From positions 4,473,001-4,537,000 of the forward strand of contig NZ_CP059164.1 of assembly GCF_013466985.1 (NCBI RefSeq): DNA of 64,000 nucleotides, given 5' to 3'. Positions 34,719-43,104 of this stretch are shown here, one piece after another (within the stretch, counting starts at the first letter, position 1; every line of letters begins with the position of its first letter). The position numbers were made by a program, and so were the translations under genes. Below the pieces are notes generated by a model. The model was not told where the DNA came from and ran no database searches. It was given only the letters and a program-made list of their open reading frames with translations. Origin of the DNA: Nocardioides ungokensis (GTDB taxonomy: Bacteria > Actinomycetota > Actinomycetes > Propionibacteriales > Nocardioidaceae).

Positions 34719-35590
34719 TGCAGCGTCGGCACGTTCACGACGTCGGAGAGCCACTTCTTCTCCAGGTCGGCGAGCGTGCCGTCGCTCTTCAGGGTGGCGA
34801 GCGCCTCGTTCACGCACGGCACCAGCCCGCTGCCCTTCTGGAAGAGCATCCCGAACTCCTCCTGCTGCCCGGTCTCGGGCTGGAACTGCCCGACGATGGT
34901 GCTGTTCGGGATCTCCACCGCGCTGATGTAGAAGGCGGTCGGCAGGTCGGCGAGGATCGCGTCGACCTGGTGGTTCAGCAGTGCCTGCTTGGCGGCGTTG
35001 GTGTCCTCGAAGACCGCCGGGTCCTGGCTGGGCTGGATCACGTCGCGGATCGCGGTCAGCGAGGTGGTGCCGGTCTGGGCCCCCAGCTTCAGGTCCTTGA
35101 GGTCCGCGAGGCTGGTGGCCTCCGAGGCCTTGCTCCCCTTGAGCGCGATGACGGCCTGCGCGGCGGCGTAGTAGCCGTCGGAGAAGTCGACGACCTTGGC
35201 CCGTGCCGGCGTGATCGAGATCTGGTTGATGTCGAAGTCGAAGTTCTTCGCGCCAGGCTTGTAGGAGCTGTTGAACGGCACCTTGACCCAGGTGACCTCG
35301 TCGCGGGAGAAGCCCAGCTGGTCCGCGACGGCGTACGCCACGGCCGACTCGTAGCCCTTGCCGTTGGTCGGGTCGTTGTTGCTGAACCACGGGTCGTACG
35401 CCGGGGAGTCGGTGCCGATCGTGAGGGTGCCCGGCTTGATCAGCGGCAGGTCGGCCTTGGCGCAGGAGGCCGGGCTGCCACTGTTCGAGTCGGACGCCGA
35501 GGGGCTGGAGTCCTGCGGTGCGCAGGCAGCCGCGACCACGAGAAACGGCAACACGAGAGGCAGGGCTACGACGGATCCACGCAGGCGCAT
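34715..35590 (-). CDS. ABC transporter substrate-binding lipoprotein, polar amino acid type
   Basis: 291 residues. Lipoprotein signal MRLRGSVVALPLVLPFLVVA ending AACAP (lipobox A-A-C). The mature domain has the SBP family 3 layout: PGTLTIGTDSPAYDPWF, FDFDINQISITPARAKVVDF, LKLGAQTGTTSLTAIRDV and ILADLPTAFY. Ligand unknown, likely an amino acid or derivative. First gene of the importer operon; the ATG at 35590 follows a TTG two codons earlier that is less likely. Confidence 0.92.
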   Translation of the reverse strand: MRLRGSVVALPLVLPFLVVAAACAPQDSSPSASDSNSGSPASCAKADLPLIKPGTLTIGTDSPAYDPWFSNNDPTNGKGYESAVAYAVADQLGFSRDEVTWVKVPFNSSYKPGAKNFDFDINQISITPARAKVVDFSDGYYAAAQAVIALKGSKASEATSLADLKDLKLGAQTGTTSLTAIRDVIQPSQDPAVFEDTNAAKQALLNHQVDAILADLPTAFYISAVEIPNSTIVGQFQPETGQQEEFGMLFQKGSGLVPCVNEALATLKSDGTLADLEKKWLSDVVNVPTLQ

Positions 35591-35607
35591 GGCCAAATTC
35601 TACGGTT

Positions 35608-36060
35608 TCAGTGGCCGGAGTGCTCGTGCATCTCGTGGACGACCGCATGTCCCTTCCCACGCCCGATCATCCAGTGGTTCACCGGGACGGTCACCACGAA
35701 GGCGATCGCCAGCGACGCCGCCAGCGAGATCCAGAACAGGATGTCGGCCAGGGTGGCGTCCATGGCGCCCGGCCAGAGGACCAGGAAGCCGTTGTCGACG
35801 ATCTCCATCGTGAGGATCGAGACGGTGTCGGCGGCCAGCGCGGTCCGCACCGCGGTGGGCACGTCGAGGCCGGCGCGCCGCACGCCGCTGAAGGTCAGCA
35901 GGTAGCCGAAGAAGAACGCCAGGACCACCGACAGCACCACGCTGCCGGCGTTGCCCCAGCCCCACCAGGTGGCCAGCACCATGCCGAGCACCTCACCGAC
36001 CGCACAGCCGGTCAGGCAGTGCAGGGTCGCGGTCGCCGCCATCCTCCATGAGCTGTTCAT
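35608..36060 (-). CDS. DUF4396 membrane protein with histidine-rich C-terminus
   Basis: 150 residues with about four membrane helices (LHCLTGCAVGEVLGMVLATW; VVLSVVLAFFFGYLLTFSGV; DILFWISLAASLAIAFVVTV). Ends VVHEMHEHSGH, a metal-binding tail. Family of unknown function, often near metal-resistance genes. The start at 36060 is only 12 bases from a CsoR-type dyad (36072-36090), so a metal-responsive repressor probably controls it. Confidence 0.82.
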   Translation of the reverse strand: MNSSWRMAATATLHCLTGCAVGEVLGMVLATWWGWGNAGSVVLSVVLAFFFGYLLTFSGVRRAGLDVPTAVRTALAADTVSILTMEIVDNGFLVLWPGAMDATLADILFWISLAASLAIAFVVTVPVNHWMIGRGKGHAVVHEMHEHSGH

Positions 36061-36071
36061 GCGACCGAACC

Positions 36072-36090
36072 TATACCCCCTATGGGTATC
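36072..36090. promoter_or_regulatory. CsoR/RcnR-type operator, TATACCCCCTATGGGTATC
   Basis: ATACCC (36073-36078) and GGGTAT (36084-36089) flank CCTAT: the C-tract/G-tract dyad that CsoR-family repressors bind. It sits 12 bases upstream of the DUF4396 start. A half-site (GTATACCCC, 36124-36132) occurs 50 bases away on the other side. No CsoR gene is in the window, so regulation would be in trans. Confidence 0.7.
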
Positions 36091-36132
36091 TGCCAAGGGC
36101 CCTCGACCGGAATCGACCGTGACGTATACCCC

Positions 36133-36150
36133 ATTGCAACTCGTTGCATA
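36133..36150. promoter_or_regulatory. PadR operator candidate, TGCAAC-TC-GTTGCA
   Basis: Near-perfect palindrome TTGCAACTCGTTGCA with core 36135-36148, 20 bases before the PadR start at 36170. Position and symmetry fit autorepression. It is close to the CsoR-type box, so this short gap holds two control sites for divergent genes. Confidence 0.65.
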
Positions 36151-36169
36151 GGTCGGGCATGCTGACGTC

Positions 36170-36715
36170 ATGGCCCTCGAGCACGCGCTCCTCGTCGCAC
36201 TGCGCGAGCAACCCGCGTCCGGCCTCGACCTCGCCAAGCGGTTCAGCCGCTCCATCGGGTTCTTCTGGCACGCGACCCACCAGCAGATCTACCGGGTGCT
36301 GGCGCGGATGGACGCCGACGGCTGGGTGTCGGTCACCGAGGTCGCCCAGGCCGGACGGCCCGACAAGAAGGTGTACGCCGTGTCCCCGGCCGGCGAGCGG
36401 GTGCTGGCCGACTGGCTGGCGACGCCCACCCCGATGGAGCCGCTGCGCAGCGAGCTCTCGGTCAAGATGCGCGGCGCGTCGTACGGCGACCGCGCGGCCG
36501 TGCTGGACGTCGTCCGCGCCAACCTCGCCGAGCACCGGGCCCGGCTCGCGCACTACGAGCAGCTCGAGCGGCGCGACCACCCGCACCCCGAGACCCACAC
36601 CGACCACGAGCTCGACCAGTACCTCGTCCTGCGCGGCGGGATCCGCATGGAGCGGTTCTGGGTCGAGTGGCTCACCGAGTACCTGGAAGTGCGATCAGCG
36701 AAGGACGGACGATGA
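36170..36715 (+). CDS. PadR family transcriptional regulator upstream of fadH
   Basis: 181 residues. PadR winged helix: LEHALLVALREQPASGLDLA, then FFWHATHQQIYRVLARMDAD and the wing GRPDKKVYAVSPAGERVLAD. The C-terminal dimerisation region contains MERFWVEWLTEYLEV. Its TGA overlaps the fadH ATG (ATGA), so it regulates and is co-expressed with the dienoyl-CoA reductase. It belongs to the PadR group with a long helical C-terminus; the ligand is unknown. Confidence 0.92.
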   Translation: MALEHALLVALREQPASGLDLAKRFSRSIGFFWHATHQQIYRVLARMDADGWVSVTEVAQAGRPDKKVYAVSPAGERVLADWLATPTPMEPLRSELSVKMRGASYGDRAAVLDVVRANLAEHRARLAHYEQLERRDHPHPETHTDHELDQYLVLRGGIRMERFWVEWLTEYLEVRSAKDGR

Positions 36716-38742
36716 CCGACTACCCCCACCTGCTCACCCCGCTCACCGTGGGCGACCTGACGCTGCGCAACCGCGTGGTGATGGGCTCGATGCACACCGG
36801 CCTGGAGGACCGGGTCCGCGACCTGCCGGCCCTCGCGGCCTACTTCGCCGAGCGGGCACGCGGCGGCGTCGGGCTGATCGTGACCGGCGGCTACGCGCCC
36901 AACAAGCGCGGCTGGCTCAAGCCGTTCGCCTCCGAGATGACCACCCGGCTGCAGGCGATGCGGCACCGCGAGGTCACCGCAGCCGTGCACGAGGAAGGTG
37001 GCGCGATCGCGCTGCAGGTGCTCCACGCCGGGCGCTACGGCTACCACCCGCTGAGCGTCAGCGCGTCCCGGCGGAAGTCGCCGATCACGCCGTTCCGGCC
37101 GAGCGCGCTCTCGACCCAGGGCGTCGACCGCACCGCCACCGACTTCGCGAAGAGCGTGGCGCTGGCGCGCAAGGCGGGCTACGACGCCGTGGAGGTGATG
37201 GGCTCGGAGGGATACCTCATCAACCAGTTCCTCGCCGCCCGCACCAACGACCGCACCGACGGCTGGGGCGGCTCGGCCGAGAAGCGGATGCGGTTCCCGG
37301 TCGAGGTCGTGCGACGCGCGCGGGAGCTGGTCGGCGACGGCTTCCCGATCGTCTACCGGATCTCGCTGCTCGACCTGGTCGAGGGCGGGCAGACCTGGGA
37401 CGAGGTGCTCGACCTCGCTCACCACCTCGAGCAGGCCGGCGTGACGGTGCTCAACACCGGCATCGGCTGGCACGAGGCGCGGGTGCCCACGATCATCACC
37501 CAGGTCCCGCCGGGCGCCTGGCGCTCGGCGACCGCCCGGCTCAAGGCCGCGGTGTCGGTGCCGGTCTGCGCCTCCAACCGGATCAACACCCCCGAGCTTG
37601 CCGAGGAGATCCTGGCCGGCGGCGAGGCAGACCTGGTCTCGATGGCGCGCCCGCTGCTGGCCGACCCGGACTTCGTGGCCAAGGCCGCGGCCGGGCGGGC
37701 CGACGAGATCAACACCTGCATCGCGTGCAACCAGGCCTGCCTCGACCACGTGTTCAAGAACCAGAAGGCGTCCTGCCTGGTGAACCCGCGCGCCTGCCGG
37801 GAGACGACGCTGGTGCTCGCGCCCACCCGGCGTCAGGCGTCGGTGGCCGTCGTCGGAGCCGGTCCGGCCGGGCTGTCGGCCGCGGTCTCGGCCGCCGAGC
37901 GCGGCCTGGCGGTCACGCTCTTCGAGAAGGCGCCGGAGCTGGGCGGGCAGTTCCGGCTCGCGATGCAGGTGCCCGGCAAGGAGGACTTCCGCGAGACCCT
38001 GCGCTACTACACCCGGCGGCTCGAGGTCCTCGGCGTCGACGTCCGCCTCGGCACGGAGGCCACGGCGGCCGACCTGGCGTCGTACGACGAGGTCGTGGTC
38101 GCCACCGGCGTGGTCGGCCGGACCCCGGAGCTCGACGGCATCGACCACCCGACGGTGGTGTCGTACGCCGACGTGCTCAGCGGCGCGGTCGTGCCCGGGA
38201 AGCGGGTGGCGGTGATCGGCGCCGGCGGGATCGGGGTCGACGTGAGCCACTTCCTGACCCACGACCCGGCCGACACGCTGGACGACTGGATGGCGCACTG
38301 GGGCGTCGGCGACCCCGCGGTGCACCCCGGTGGGCTGACCGAGCGCAAGCCGCGCACCCCTGTCCGCGAGGTCACCCTGCTGCAGCGCAAGACCACCCCG
38401 ATCGGCATCGGGCTCGGCAAGACGTCGGGCTGGGCGCACCGTGCGGTGCTCAAGCAGTCCGGCGTCGTCCAGGTCAGCGGCGTCACGTACGACCGGGTCG
38501 ACGACGAGGGCCTGCACTACACAGTCGACGGCGTCTCCCACGTGCTCGCCGTCGACCACGTGGTGCTCTGCGCCGGCCAGGACTCGGTGAGGGACCTCTA
38601 CGACGAGCTCGTCGGGGCGGACACCGCCGTACACCTGGTCGACGGTGCCACGGTGCACCTGGTCGGCGGAGCCGACGTCGCCGCCGAGCTCGACGCCAAG
38701 CGCGCGATCGAGCAGGGCACCCGGGTGGCCGCGGCCCTCTGA
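36712..38742 (+). CDS. fadH: NADPH-dependent 2,4-dienoyl-CoA reductase
   Basis: 676 residues, standard for FadH. N-terminal old-yellow-enzyme barrel (LTPLTVGDLTLRNRVVMGSM; EGYLINQFLAARTNDRTDGW; LNTGIGWHEARVPTI). The iron-sulfur cysteines are in CIACNQACLDHVF followed by ASCLVNPRAC. The FAD fold is VAVVGAGPAGLSAAVSAAER and the NADPH fold is VAVIGAGGIGVDVSHFL. It removes double bonds at even positions during unsaturated fatty-acid oxidation. Cotranscribed with PadR; a 70-bp palindrome starts 13 bases after the stop (38756). Confidence 0.95.
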   Translation: MTDYPHLLTPLTVGDLTLRNRVVMGSMHTGLEDRVRDLPALAAYFAERARGGVGLIVTGGYAPNKRGWLKPFASEMTTRLQAMRHREVTAAVHEEGGAIALQVLHAGRYGYHPLSVSASRRKSPITPFRPSALSTQGVDRTATDFAKSVALARKAGYDAVEVMGSEGYLINQFLAARTNDRTDGWGGSAEKRMRFPVEVVRRARELVGDGFPIVYRISLLDLVEGGQTWDEVLDLAHHLEQAGVTVLNTGIGWHEARVPTIITQVPPGAWRSATARLKAAVSVPVCASNRINTPELAEEILAGGEADLVSMARPLLADPDFVAKAAAGRADEINTCIACNQACLDHVFKNQKASCLVNPRACRETTLVLAPTRRQASVAVVGAGPAGLSAAVSAAERGLAVTLFEKAPELGGQFRLAMQVPGKEDFRETLRYYTRRLEVLGVDVRLGTEATAADLASYDEVVVATGVVGRTPELDGIDHPTVVSYADVLSGAVVPGKRVAVIGAGGIGVDVSHFLTHDPADTLDDWMAHWGVGDPAVHPGGLTERKPRTPVREVTLLQRKTTPIGIGLGKTSGWAHRAVLKQSGVVQVSGVTYDRVDDEGLHYTVDGVSHVLAVDHVVLCAGQDSVRDLYDELVGADTAVHLVDGATVHLVGGADVAAELDAKRAIEQGTRVAAAL

Positions 38743-38755
38743 GCGGGCCCCCGCT

Positions 38756-38825
38756 TGTAACGCGGTGTCCACGTCACCGGTGCGGCGTTGCGGCACCGCT
38801 CCAGATGCGTGGACACCGCGTTACA
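38756..38825. repeat. 70-bp palindromic element after fadH
   Basis: 18-bp perfect inverted arms, TGTAACGCGGTGTCCACG at 38756-38773 and its complement at 38808-38825, with 34 bases between. It starts 13 bases after the fadH stop and ends 28 bases before the next gene. The sequence is unrelated to the GTTGAGTTGGGCC elements. Confidence 0.9.
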
Positions 38826-38853
38826 TGTTTTCGGCCCCGCTAGGTTCGACCCC

Positions 38854-39998
38854 GTGATCGTTGATCTCACCGACGAGGAAGCCCGGGCAGCGCTGCCGCT
38901 GAAGTGGGGAGCCGTCGAGCCGGGGTGGTCCCGGCGTGGGTGGCGGAGATGGACTACGCGCTCGCGCCGGCGGTGGTGACCGCGCTGACCGAGGCGGTAC
39001 GCCGGGGCACGGCCGGCTACCCGCCCTTCGGGGACGGCGGGGTCGGCGCGGCGTTCGCCGGGTTCGCGCAGCGGCATTGGTCGTGGTCGCCCCCGGAGGA
39101 CGCGAGCGTGGTCGTCGGGGACGTGATCGCCGGCATCCGCCTGGTCCTCGAGGTGCTCTGCCCGCCGGGCCCGGTCGTGGTGCCGCTGCCCTGCTACCCG
39201 CCGTTCCGGGAGGTCGTCGCGATCGCCGGCCGCGAGCTGGTGGCCGTCGAGACCGACCCCGACGCCACCGACGCCGTCCTCGACCTCGAGGCCGTGGAGA
39301 ACGCCTTCCGCGCCGGCGCCCGGACGCTGCTGCTCTGCAACCCCCACAACCCGCTCGGCCGGGTGCCCCGCCGTGACGAGCTCGAGGCCCTGGCCGCCCT
39401 CGCCGGGCGGTACGACGCCCGCGTGGTCACCGACGAGATCCACGGCCCGCTGGTGCTGCCCGGGCCCCAGAGGACGGACGGCACAGCGTTCACGCCGTAC
39501 CTCACCGTCGACGAGCGCGGGATCCTGGTGACCAGCCCCTCGAAGACCTTCAACACCGCGGGCCTGCACACCGCCCAGGTGGTCGTGCTCGACCCGGCCG
39601 AACAGGCCCGGCTGCGCGGTGTCCCGCTCCCGCAGAACCATTCCTACTCACCGCTGGGGATGATCGCCGCCCGGGTCGCGTGGCAGGACTGCGACGACTG
39701 GCACGGCGCCCTCGTCCAGAGGCTCGACGCCCAGCGGGCGCTGCTCGCCGAGCTCGTGACGGACCACCTGCCCGACGCCCGGACACGGCCGCTCGAGGCG
39801 ACGTACCTCGCCTGGCTCGACCTGCGGGCATACGGCCACGACGACCCGGCCGCGCGCGGCCTCGAGCACGGCGTGCGGGTCGCGCCCGGGTCGGACTACC
39901 AGCCGGGGCTGTCCGGCCACGCCCGCGTCAACATCGCGACCAGCGCCGAGCGGCTGGAGACGGCGGTGCGCCGGCTCGCGAAGGCCCTCGCCGGCTGA
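38854..39998 (+). CDS. MalY/PatB-type PLP-dependent aminotransferase / C-S lyase (frameshift at 38922-38925)
   Basis: About 381 residues after repair. The N-terminus VIVDLTDEEARAALPLKWGA is in a different frame from the rest, which begins VPAWVAEMDYALAPAVVTAL. The loss of one G in the GGGG run at 38922-38925 explains it. Active-site features: NPHNPLGRVPRRDELEAL, TDEIHGPLVLPG and the PLP lysine in VTSPSKTFNTAG. Family members cleave cystathionine or related C-S bonds; the WVAEMDY start motif is typical. GTG start at 38854 follows a short leader. It is monocistronic, followed by the converging GH1 gene. Confidence 0.9.
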
Positions 39999-40019
39999 AC
40001 GGGTCGACCGGTTGACGGG

Positions 40020-41387
40020 TCAGCCCGCGTGCTTCGGCTGGGCGGCGATCATGTCGGCGTACCACTGGAAGGACCGCTTCGGGGTGCGCTTCTGGGTCTC
40101 GTAGTCCACGTGCACGAGGCCGAACCGCTGGGTGTAGCCCTCGGCCCACTCGAAGTTGTCCAGCAACGACCACGTGTAGTAGCCGCGCACGTCGACGCCA
40201 CGGCGGATCGCCGTGGCGACCGCTTCGAGATGGGCCTCGAGGTAGTCGATCCGGGGCTGGTCGTCGACCACGCCCTGCTCGTCCGGGCCCATCCCGTAGG
40301 AGCAGCCCGACTCGGTGATCATGATGGGCGGCAGCGCGGCGCGGTAGCGCGCCCGCAGCGTGATCAGCCACTCGCGCAGCGCATCGGGCACGACCGGCCA
40401 GCCGAAGTCGGTGGTGGGGTAGCCGACGAGCTCGCGGAACTCGAAGGGCATCTCGGCGTCCTCGCCGGCGGCGGCGACCTTCATCGGGTTGTAGTAGTTG
40501 ACCCCGTAGAAGTCGAGGGGCTGCCGGATCGTGGCCATGTCGCCCTCGAGGATGCCCTCCTCCATCAGCGGCGCCAGGTCGGCCGGGTAGCGGCCGAGCA
40601 GCATCGGCTCGACGTACATGCCGTTCCAGATCGCGTCGAACAGCTTGGTGGCGCCGACATCGGCCTCGTCCTCGGTGGCCGGCCACATGGGCGCGTGGTT
40701 GTTGGCGCAGCCGACGCTGGTCGCGCCCGCCGCGCGCAGCGCGATCGCGGCCCGCCCATGGCCCACCAGGAGGTGGTGGGAGACCGGCAGCGCGTCGAAC
40801 ATCAGGGTCCGGCCCGGGGCGTGCGTGCCGGTGGCGTAGCCGAGCATCGTGACCACGTTGGGCTCGTTGACGGGGATCCAGTGCTCGACCCGGTCGGCGA
40901 AGCGCTCGCCGACGATCGCGGCGAAGTCGGCGAACCGGTCGATCGTGGCCCGGTTGAGCCAGCCACCGTCGTCCTCGAGGGCCTGCGGCAGGTCCCAGTG
41001 GTAGAGCGTCACCATCGGCTGGATCCCCGACTCGAGCAGGCAGTCCAGCAGCCGGTCGTAGAAGTCCAGGCCGCGGGCGTCGGGCGCGCCGCTCCCGGTC
41101 GGCTGGATGCGTGGCCACGACAGGGAGAGCCGGTAGCCGCCGGCGCCGAGCCGTCGCATCAGCGCCACGTCCTCTGCGTACCGGTGGTAGTGGTCGCACG
41201 CGACCGCACCGCTGGAGCCGTCGGCGATCCGCCCCTCCTGGGCGCAGAAGGTGTCCCAGATGCTGGGCCCCCGGCCGTCCTCGGTGGCGGCCCCCTCGAT
41301 CTGGTACGCCGCGGTGCTGGTCCCGAAGCGGAAGCCGGCGGGCAGCTGGGGGTAGCCGGGCGACTGCGGGGCGGGGGGCACGGGCAC
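40020..41387 (-). CDS. Beta-glucosidase, glycoside hydrolase family 1
   Basis: 455 residues, full GH1 length. N-terminal signature FRFGTSTAAYQIEGAATEDG, acid/base glutamate in PVNEPNVVTMLGYA, nucleophile in IMITESGCSYGMG and C-terminal GYYTWSLLDNFEWAEGY. No signal peptide, so it acts in the cytoplasm on imported cellobiose-like sugars. The GTG start at 41387 is inside a 22-bp palindrome (41379-41400) that also contains the pirin start, only 4 bases away; an internal start would be needed for a normal leader. No transporter is adjacent. Confidence 0.93.
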   Translation of the reverse strand: MPVPPAPQSPGYPQLPAGFRFGTSTAAYQIEGAATEDGRGPSIWDTFCAQEGRIADGSSGAVACDHYHRYAEDVALMRRLGAGGYRLSLSWPRIQPTGSGAPDARGLDFYDRLLDCLLESGIQPMVTLYHWDLPQALEDDGGWLNRATIDRFADFAAIVGERFADRVEHWIPVNEPNVVTMLGYATGTHAPGRTLMFDALPVSHHLLVGHGRAAIALRAAGATSVGCANNHAPMWPATEDEADVGATKLFDAIWNGMYVEPMLLGRYPADLAPLMEEGILEGDMATIRQPLDFYGVNYYNPMKVAAAGEDAEMPFEFRELVGYPTTDFGWPVVPDALREWLITLRARYRAALPPIMITESGCSYGMGPDEQGVVDDQPRIDYLEAHLEAVATAIRRGVDVRGYYTWSLLDNFEWAEGYTQRFGLVHVDYETQKRTPKRSFQWYADMIAAQPKHAG

Positions 41388-41400
41388 AATTGTGCCCGTG
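41379..41400. promoter_or_regulatory. 22-bp perfect palindrome overlapping both divergent start codons
   Basis: The palindrome has arms CACGGGCACAA and TTGTGCCCGTG. The beta-glucosidase GTG and the pirin GTG are in its two arms, separated by AATT. The core GGCACAATTGTGCC looks like a LacI- or GntR-type operator. Binding there would block both genes at the start codons. Confidence 0.65.
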
Positions 41401-42099
41401 GCCGTGGAGATCCGCCGGAGTTCGGAACGCTTCAGTACCCGAGATCAGGGACGGCTGACCCGCCACTCGTTCTCGTTCGGCGAGCACTACGACCCGGGCA
41501 ACGTGGGCTTCGGTCCGTTGGTGTGCCACGACGACCACCTGCTGCGCGCTGGCACCGGGTTCGAGGACCACTCGCACGCCGACGTCGAGATCGTGACCTG
41601 GGTGCTGGACGGGGCGGTCGAGCACGCCGCCGACAGCGGGACGGCGGCGCTGGTCCGGCCCGGGTCCGTCCAGGTGCAGTCGGCGGGGGCGGGGATCGTG
41701 CACCGCGAGGTGGCCGCCGCCGGGGTCGGTCCGACCCGCTTCGTCCAGGCCTGGCTGACCCCCGACCGGTCCGGCGGCGAGCCGGCGTACGCGAATGCCG
41801 ACGTGACGCTGCCCGACGGCCGGCTCGTCCCCGTGGCCTCGGGGCACCGCGACGACGCGCCGGCCCGGATCGGCACCGCCTCCGCGACGTTCTGGGTGGC
41901 GCGGATGCCGGCCGGTTGCACGGTCACCCTGCCCGACGAGCCGCGCCAGCACGTCTTCGTCACCCGCGGCGCGCTGGTGCGCTCCTCCCTCGCCGAGCCG
42001 ATGGCCGACGGCGACGCCTTCCGGATCACCGACCGGCCGGGACTCGAGCTCACCGCGGCGGTCCCCACCGAGCTGCTCGTCTGGACCTTCACCCGTTGA
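41392..42099 (+). CDS. Pirin family bicupin protein
   Basis: 235 residues. VEIRRSSERFSTRDQGRLTR and SFGEHYDPGNVGFGPLVCHD, with HSHADVEIVTWVLDG holding the metal ligands (H, H, E), define the first cupin; the second half (PTRFVQAWLTPDRSGGEPAY) is the degenerate cupin. Pirins are Fe-binding quercetinase-like proteins; the role here is unknown. GTG at 41392 sits within the palindrome; an inner GTG at codon 3 or 5 is possible. The stop codon TGA is inside the left arm of the 85-bp palindrome at 42095. Confidence 0.9.
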   Translation: MPVAVEIRRSSERFSTRDQGRLTRHSFSFGEHYDPGNVGFGPLVCHDDHLLRAGTGFEDHSHADVEIVTWVLDGAVEHAADSGTAALVRPGSVQVQSAGAGIVHREVAAAGVGPTRFVQAWLTPDRSGGEPAYANADVTLPDGRLVPVASGHRDDAPARIGTASATFWVARMPAGCTVTLPDEPRQHVFVTRGALVRSSLAEPMADGDAFRITDRPGLELTAAVPTELLVWTFTR

Positions 42100-42179
42100 G
42101 TTGGGCCTGATTCGGCTTCCAGCTGGGCCTCTTTCGGCGATTCCGGCCCGTCTCGCGACCGAATCAGGCCCAACTCAAC
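42095..42179. repeat. 85-bp palindromic element supplying stop codons for two converging genes
   Basis: 21-bp perfect arms at 42095-42115 and 42159-42179. The arm sequence equals that at 20956. The left arm starts with GTTGA, whose TGA ends the pirin gene (42097-42099); by symmetry the right arm gives TGA on the minus strand, which ends the DAG kinase gene (42175-42177). An arm-like segment (CAGCTGGGCCTCTTTCGG) lies inside at about 42120-42137. Confidence 0.93.
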
Positions 42180-43104
42180 AGATGACCGACAGCGCGCCGG
42201 GGCGGAGCTCGACCACCGCGGGGGCGTCGCCGAGACCGGGGAGAACGCCGAGCGGCTCGCCGTCGCCGCCCACCGGGACGGGCACCCGCGAGCGCGCGCG
42301 CAGCTCCACCCGGGTGCCGGTGAGCACGGTGACCTCCGGGAGGTCCACGTGCGAGCCGTCGTAGACCTTCGGCAGCGACCGCACCAGCTCCAGCCGTGAG
42401 GCCGCCTCGATGACGACCACGTCGAGCCGCCCGTCGTCGACGGCCGCGGCGGGGGCGATCTTCATGCCCTGCCCGTAGTACGCCGAGTTGGCCACCACGA
42501 CCGTCGCGGCGGAGTACTCCCGCTCCACGCCGTCGACCGAGACCCGGTAACGGCCGGGCTGGTAGGTCGCCAGCGAGCGCACCGCCGCGTAGGGGTACTG
42601 CAGCCGCCGCGGCAGCAGGTGCGCGCGGTCCACCAGCTCCGCCGCACGGGCGTCGACGCCGGAGTACACCGAACCGGCCACCACCCGGGGCGCCGCACCG
42701 GGGAGGTCGAGCGCGAGCAGGTCCACGCGGCGTACGCCGCCCTCGAGCAGCAGCCGCGCCTGGCCGGCGGGGTCCGCCGGCAGGCCGAGCATCCGCGCGA
42801 AGTCGTTGCCGCGGCCGGCGGGCAGCACCGCGAGCGTCCCGCGGGCGGCCGAGACGAGACCGGCCAGCGAGGACAGCATCCCGTCGCCGCCGACCGAGAC
42901 GACGACGTCGCCGCGGCCGACCGCCTGCTCGACCAGCCCGGACATCGCCAGCGCGCCCGGCGAGTAGGTCACGTCCACCGTCGCGCCGGCCTCGCGGAGC
43001 AGCCGCGCCACCGGGACCACGGCGTCGGGCGCGGCACCGCCACCGGACGCGGGGTTGACCAGGAACGTGAAGGCGCGTGGGCCACTCACCGGTTCGGCGC
43101 TCAC
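42175..43104 (-). CDS. Diacylglycerol kinase family lipid kinase (Rv2252-like)
   Basis: 309 residues. FTFLVNPASGGGAAPDAVVP, the nucleotide loop VVSVGGDGMLSSLAGLV (GGDG) and LAVLPAGRGNDFARMLGL (GxGNDxA) mark the DAGK catalytic domain. The C-terminal domain includes DGRLDVVVIEAASRLELVR. It phosphorylates diacylglycerol or a related lipid alcohol at the membrane. Start GTG at 43104 overlaps the flavoprotein stop (GTGA). The pairing with an AGPS-like flavoprotein, TetR and GlpD is as in Mycobacterium tuberculosis Rv2249c-Rv2252. Confidence 0.92.
   Translation of the reverse strand: MSAEPVSGPRAFTFLVNPASGGGAAPDAVVPVARLLREAGATVDVTYSPGALAMSGLVEQAVGRGDVVVSVGGDGMLSSLAGLVSAARGTLAVLPAGRGNDFARMLGLPADPAGQARLLLEGGVRRVDLLALDLPGAAPRVVAGSVYSGVDARAAELVDRAHLLPRRLQYPYAAVRSLATYQPGRYRVSVDGVEREYSAATVVVANSAYYGQGMKIAPAAAVDDGRLDVVVIEAASRLELVRSLPKVYDGSHVDLPEVTVLTGTRVELRARSRVPVPVGGDGEPLGVLPGLGDAPAVVELRPGALSVIC

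Noticed and set aside
38756..38825. CRISPR-like or attachment-site repeat
   Set aside because: Only two copies in inverted orientation, no spacers, no cas or integrase gene nearby.
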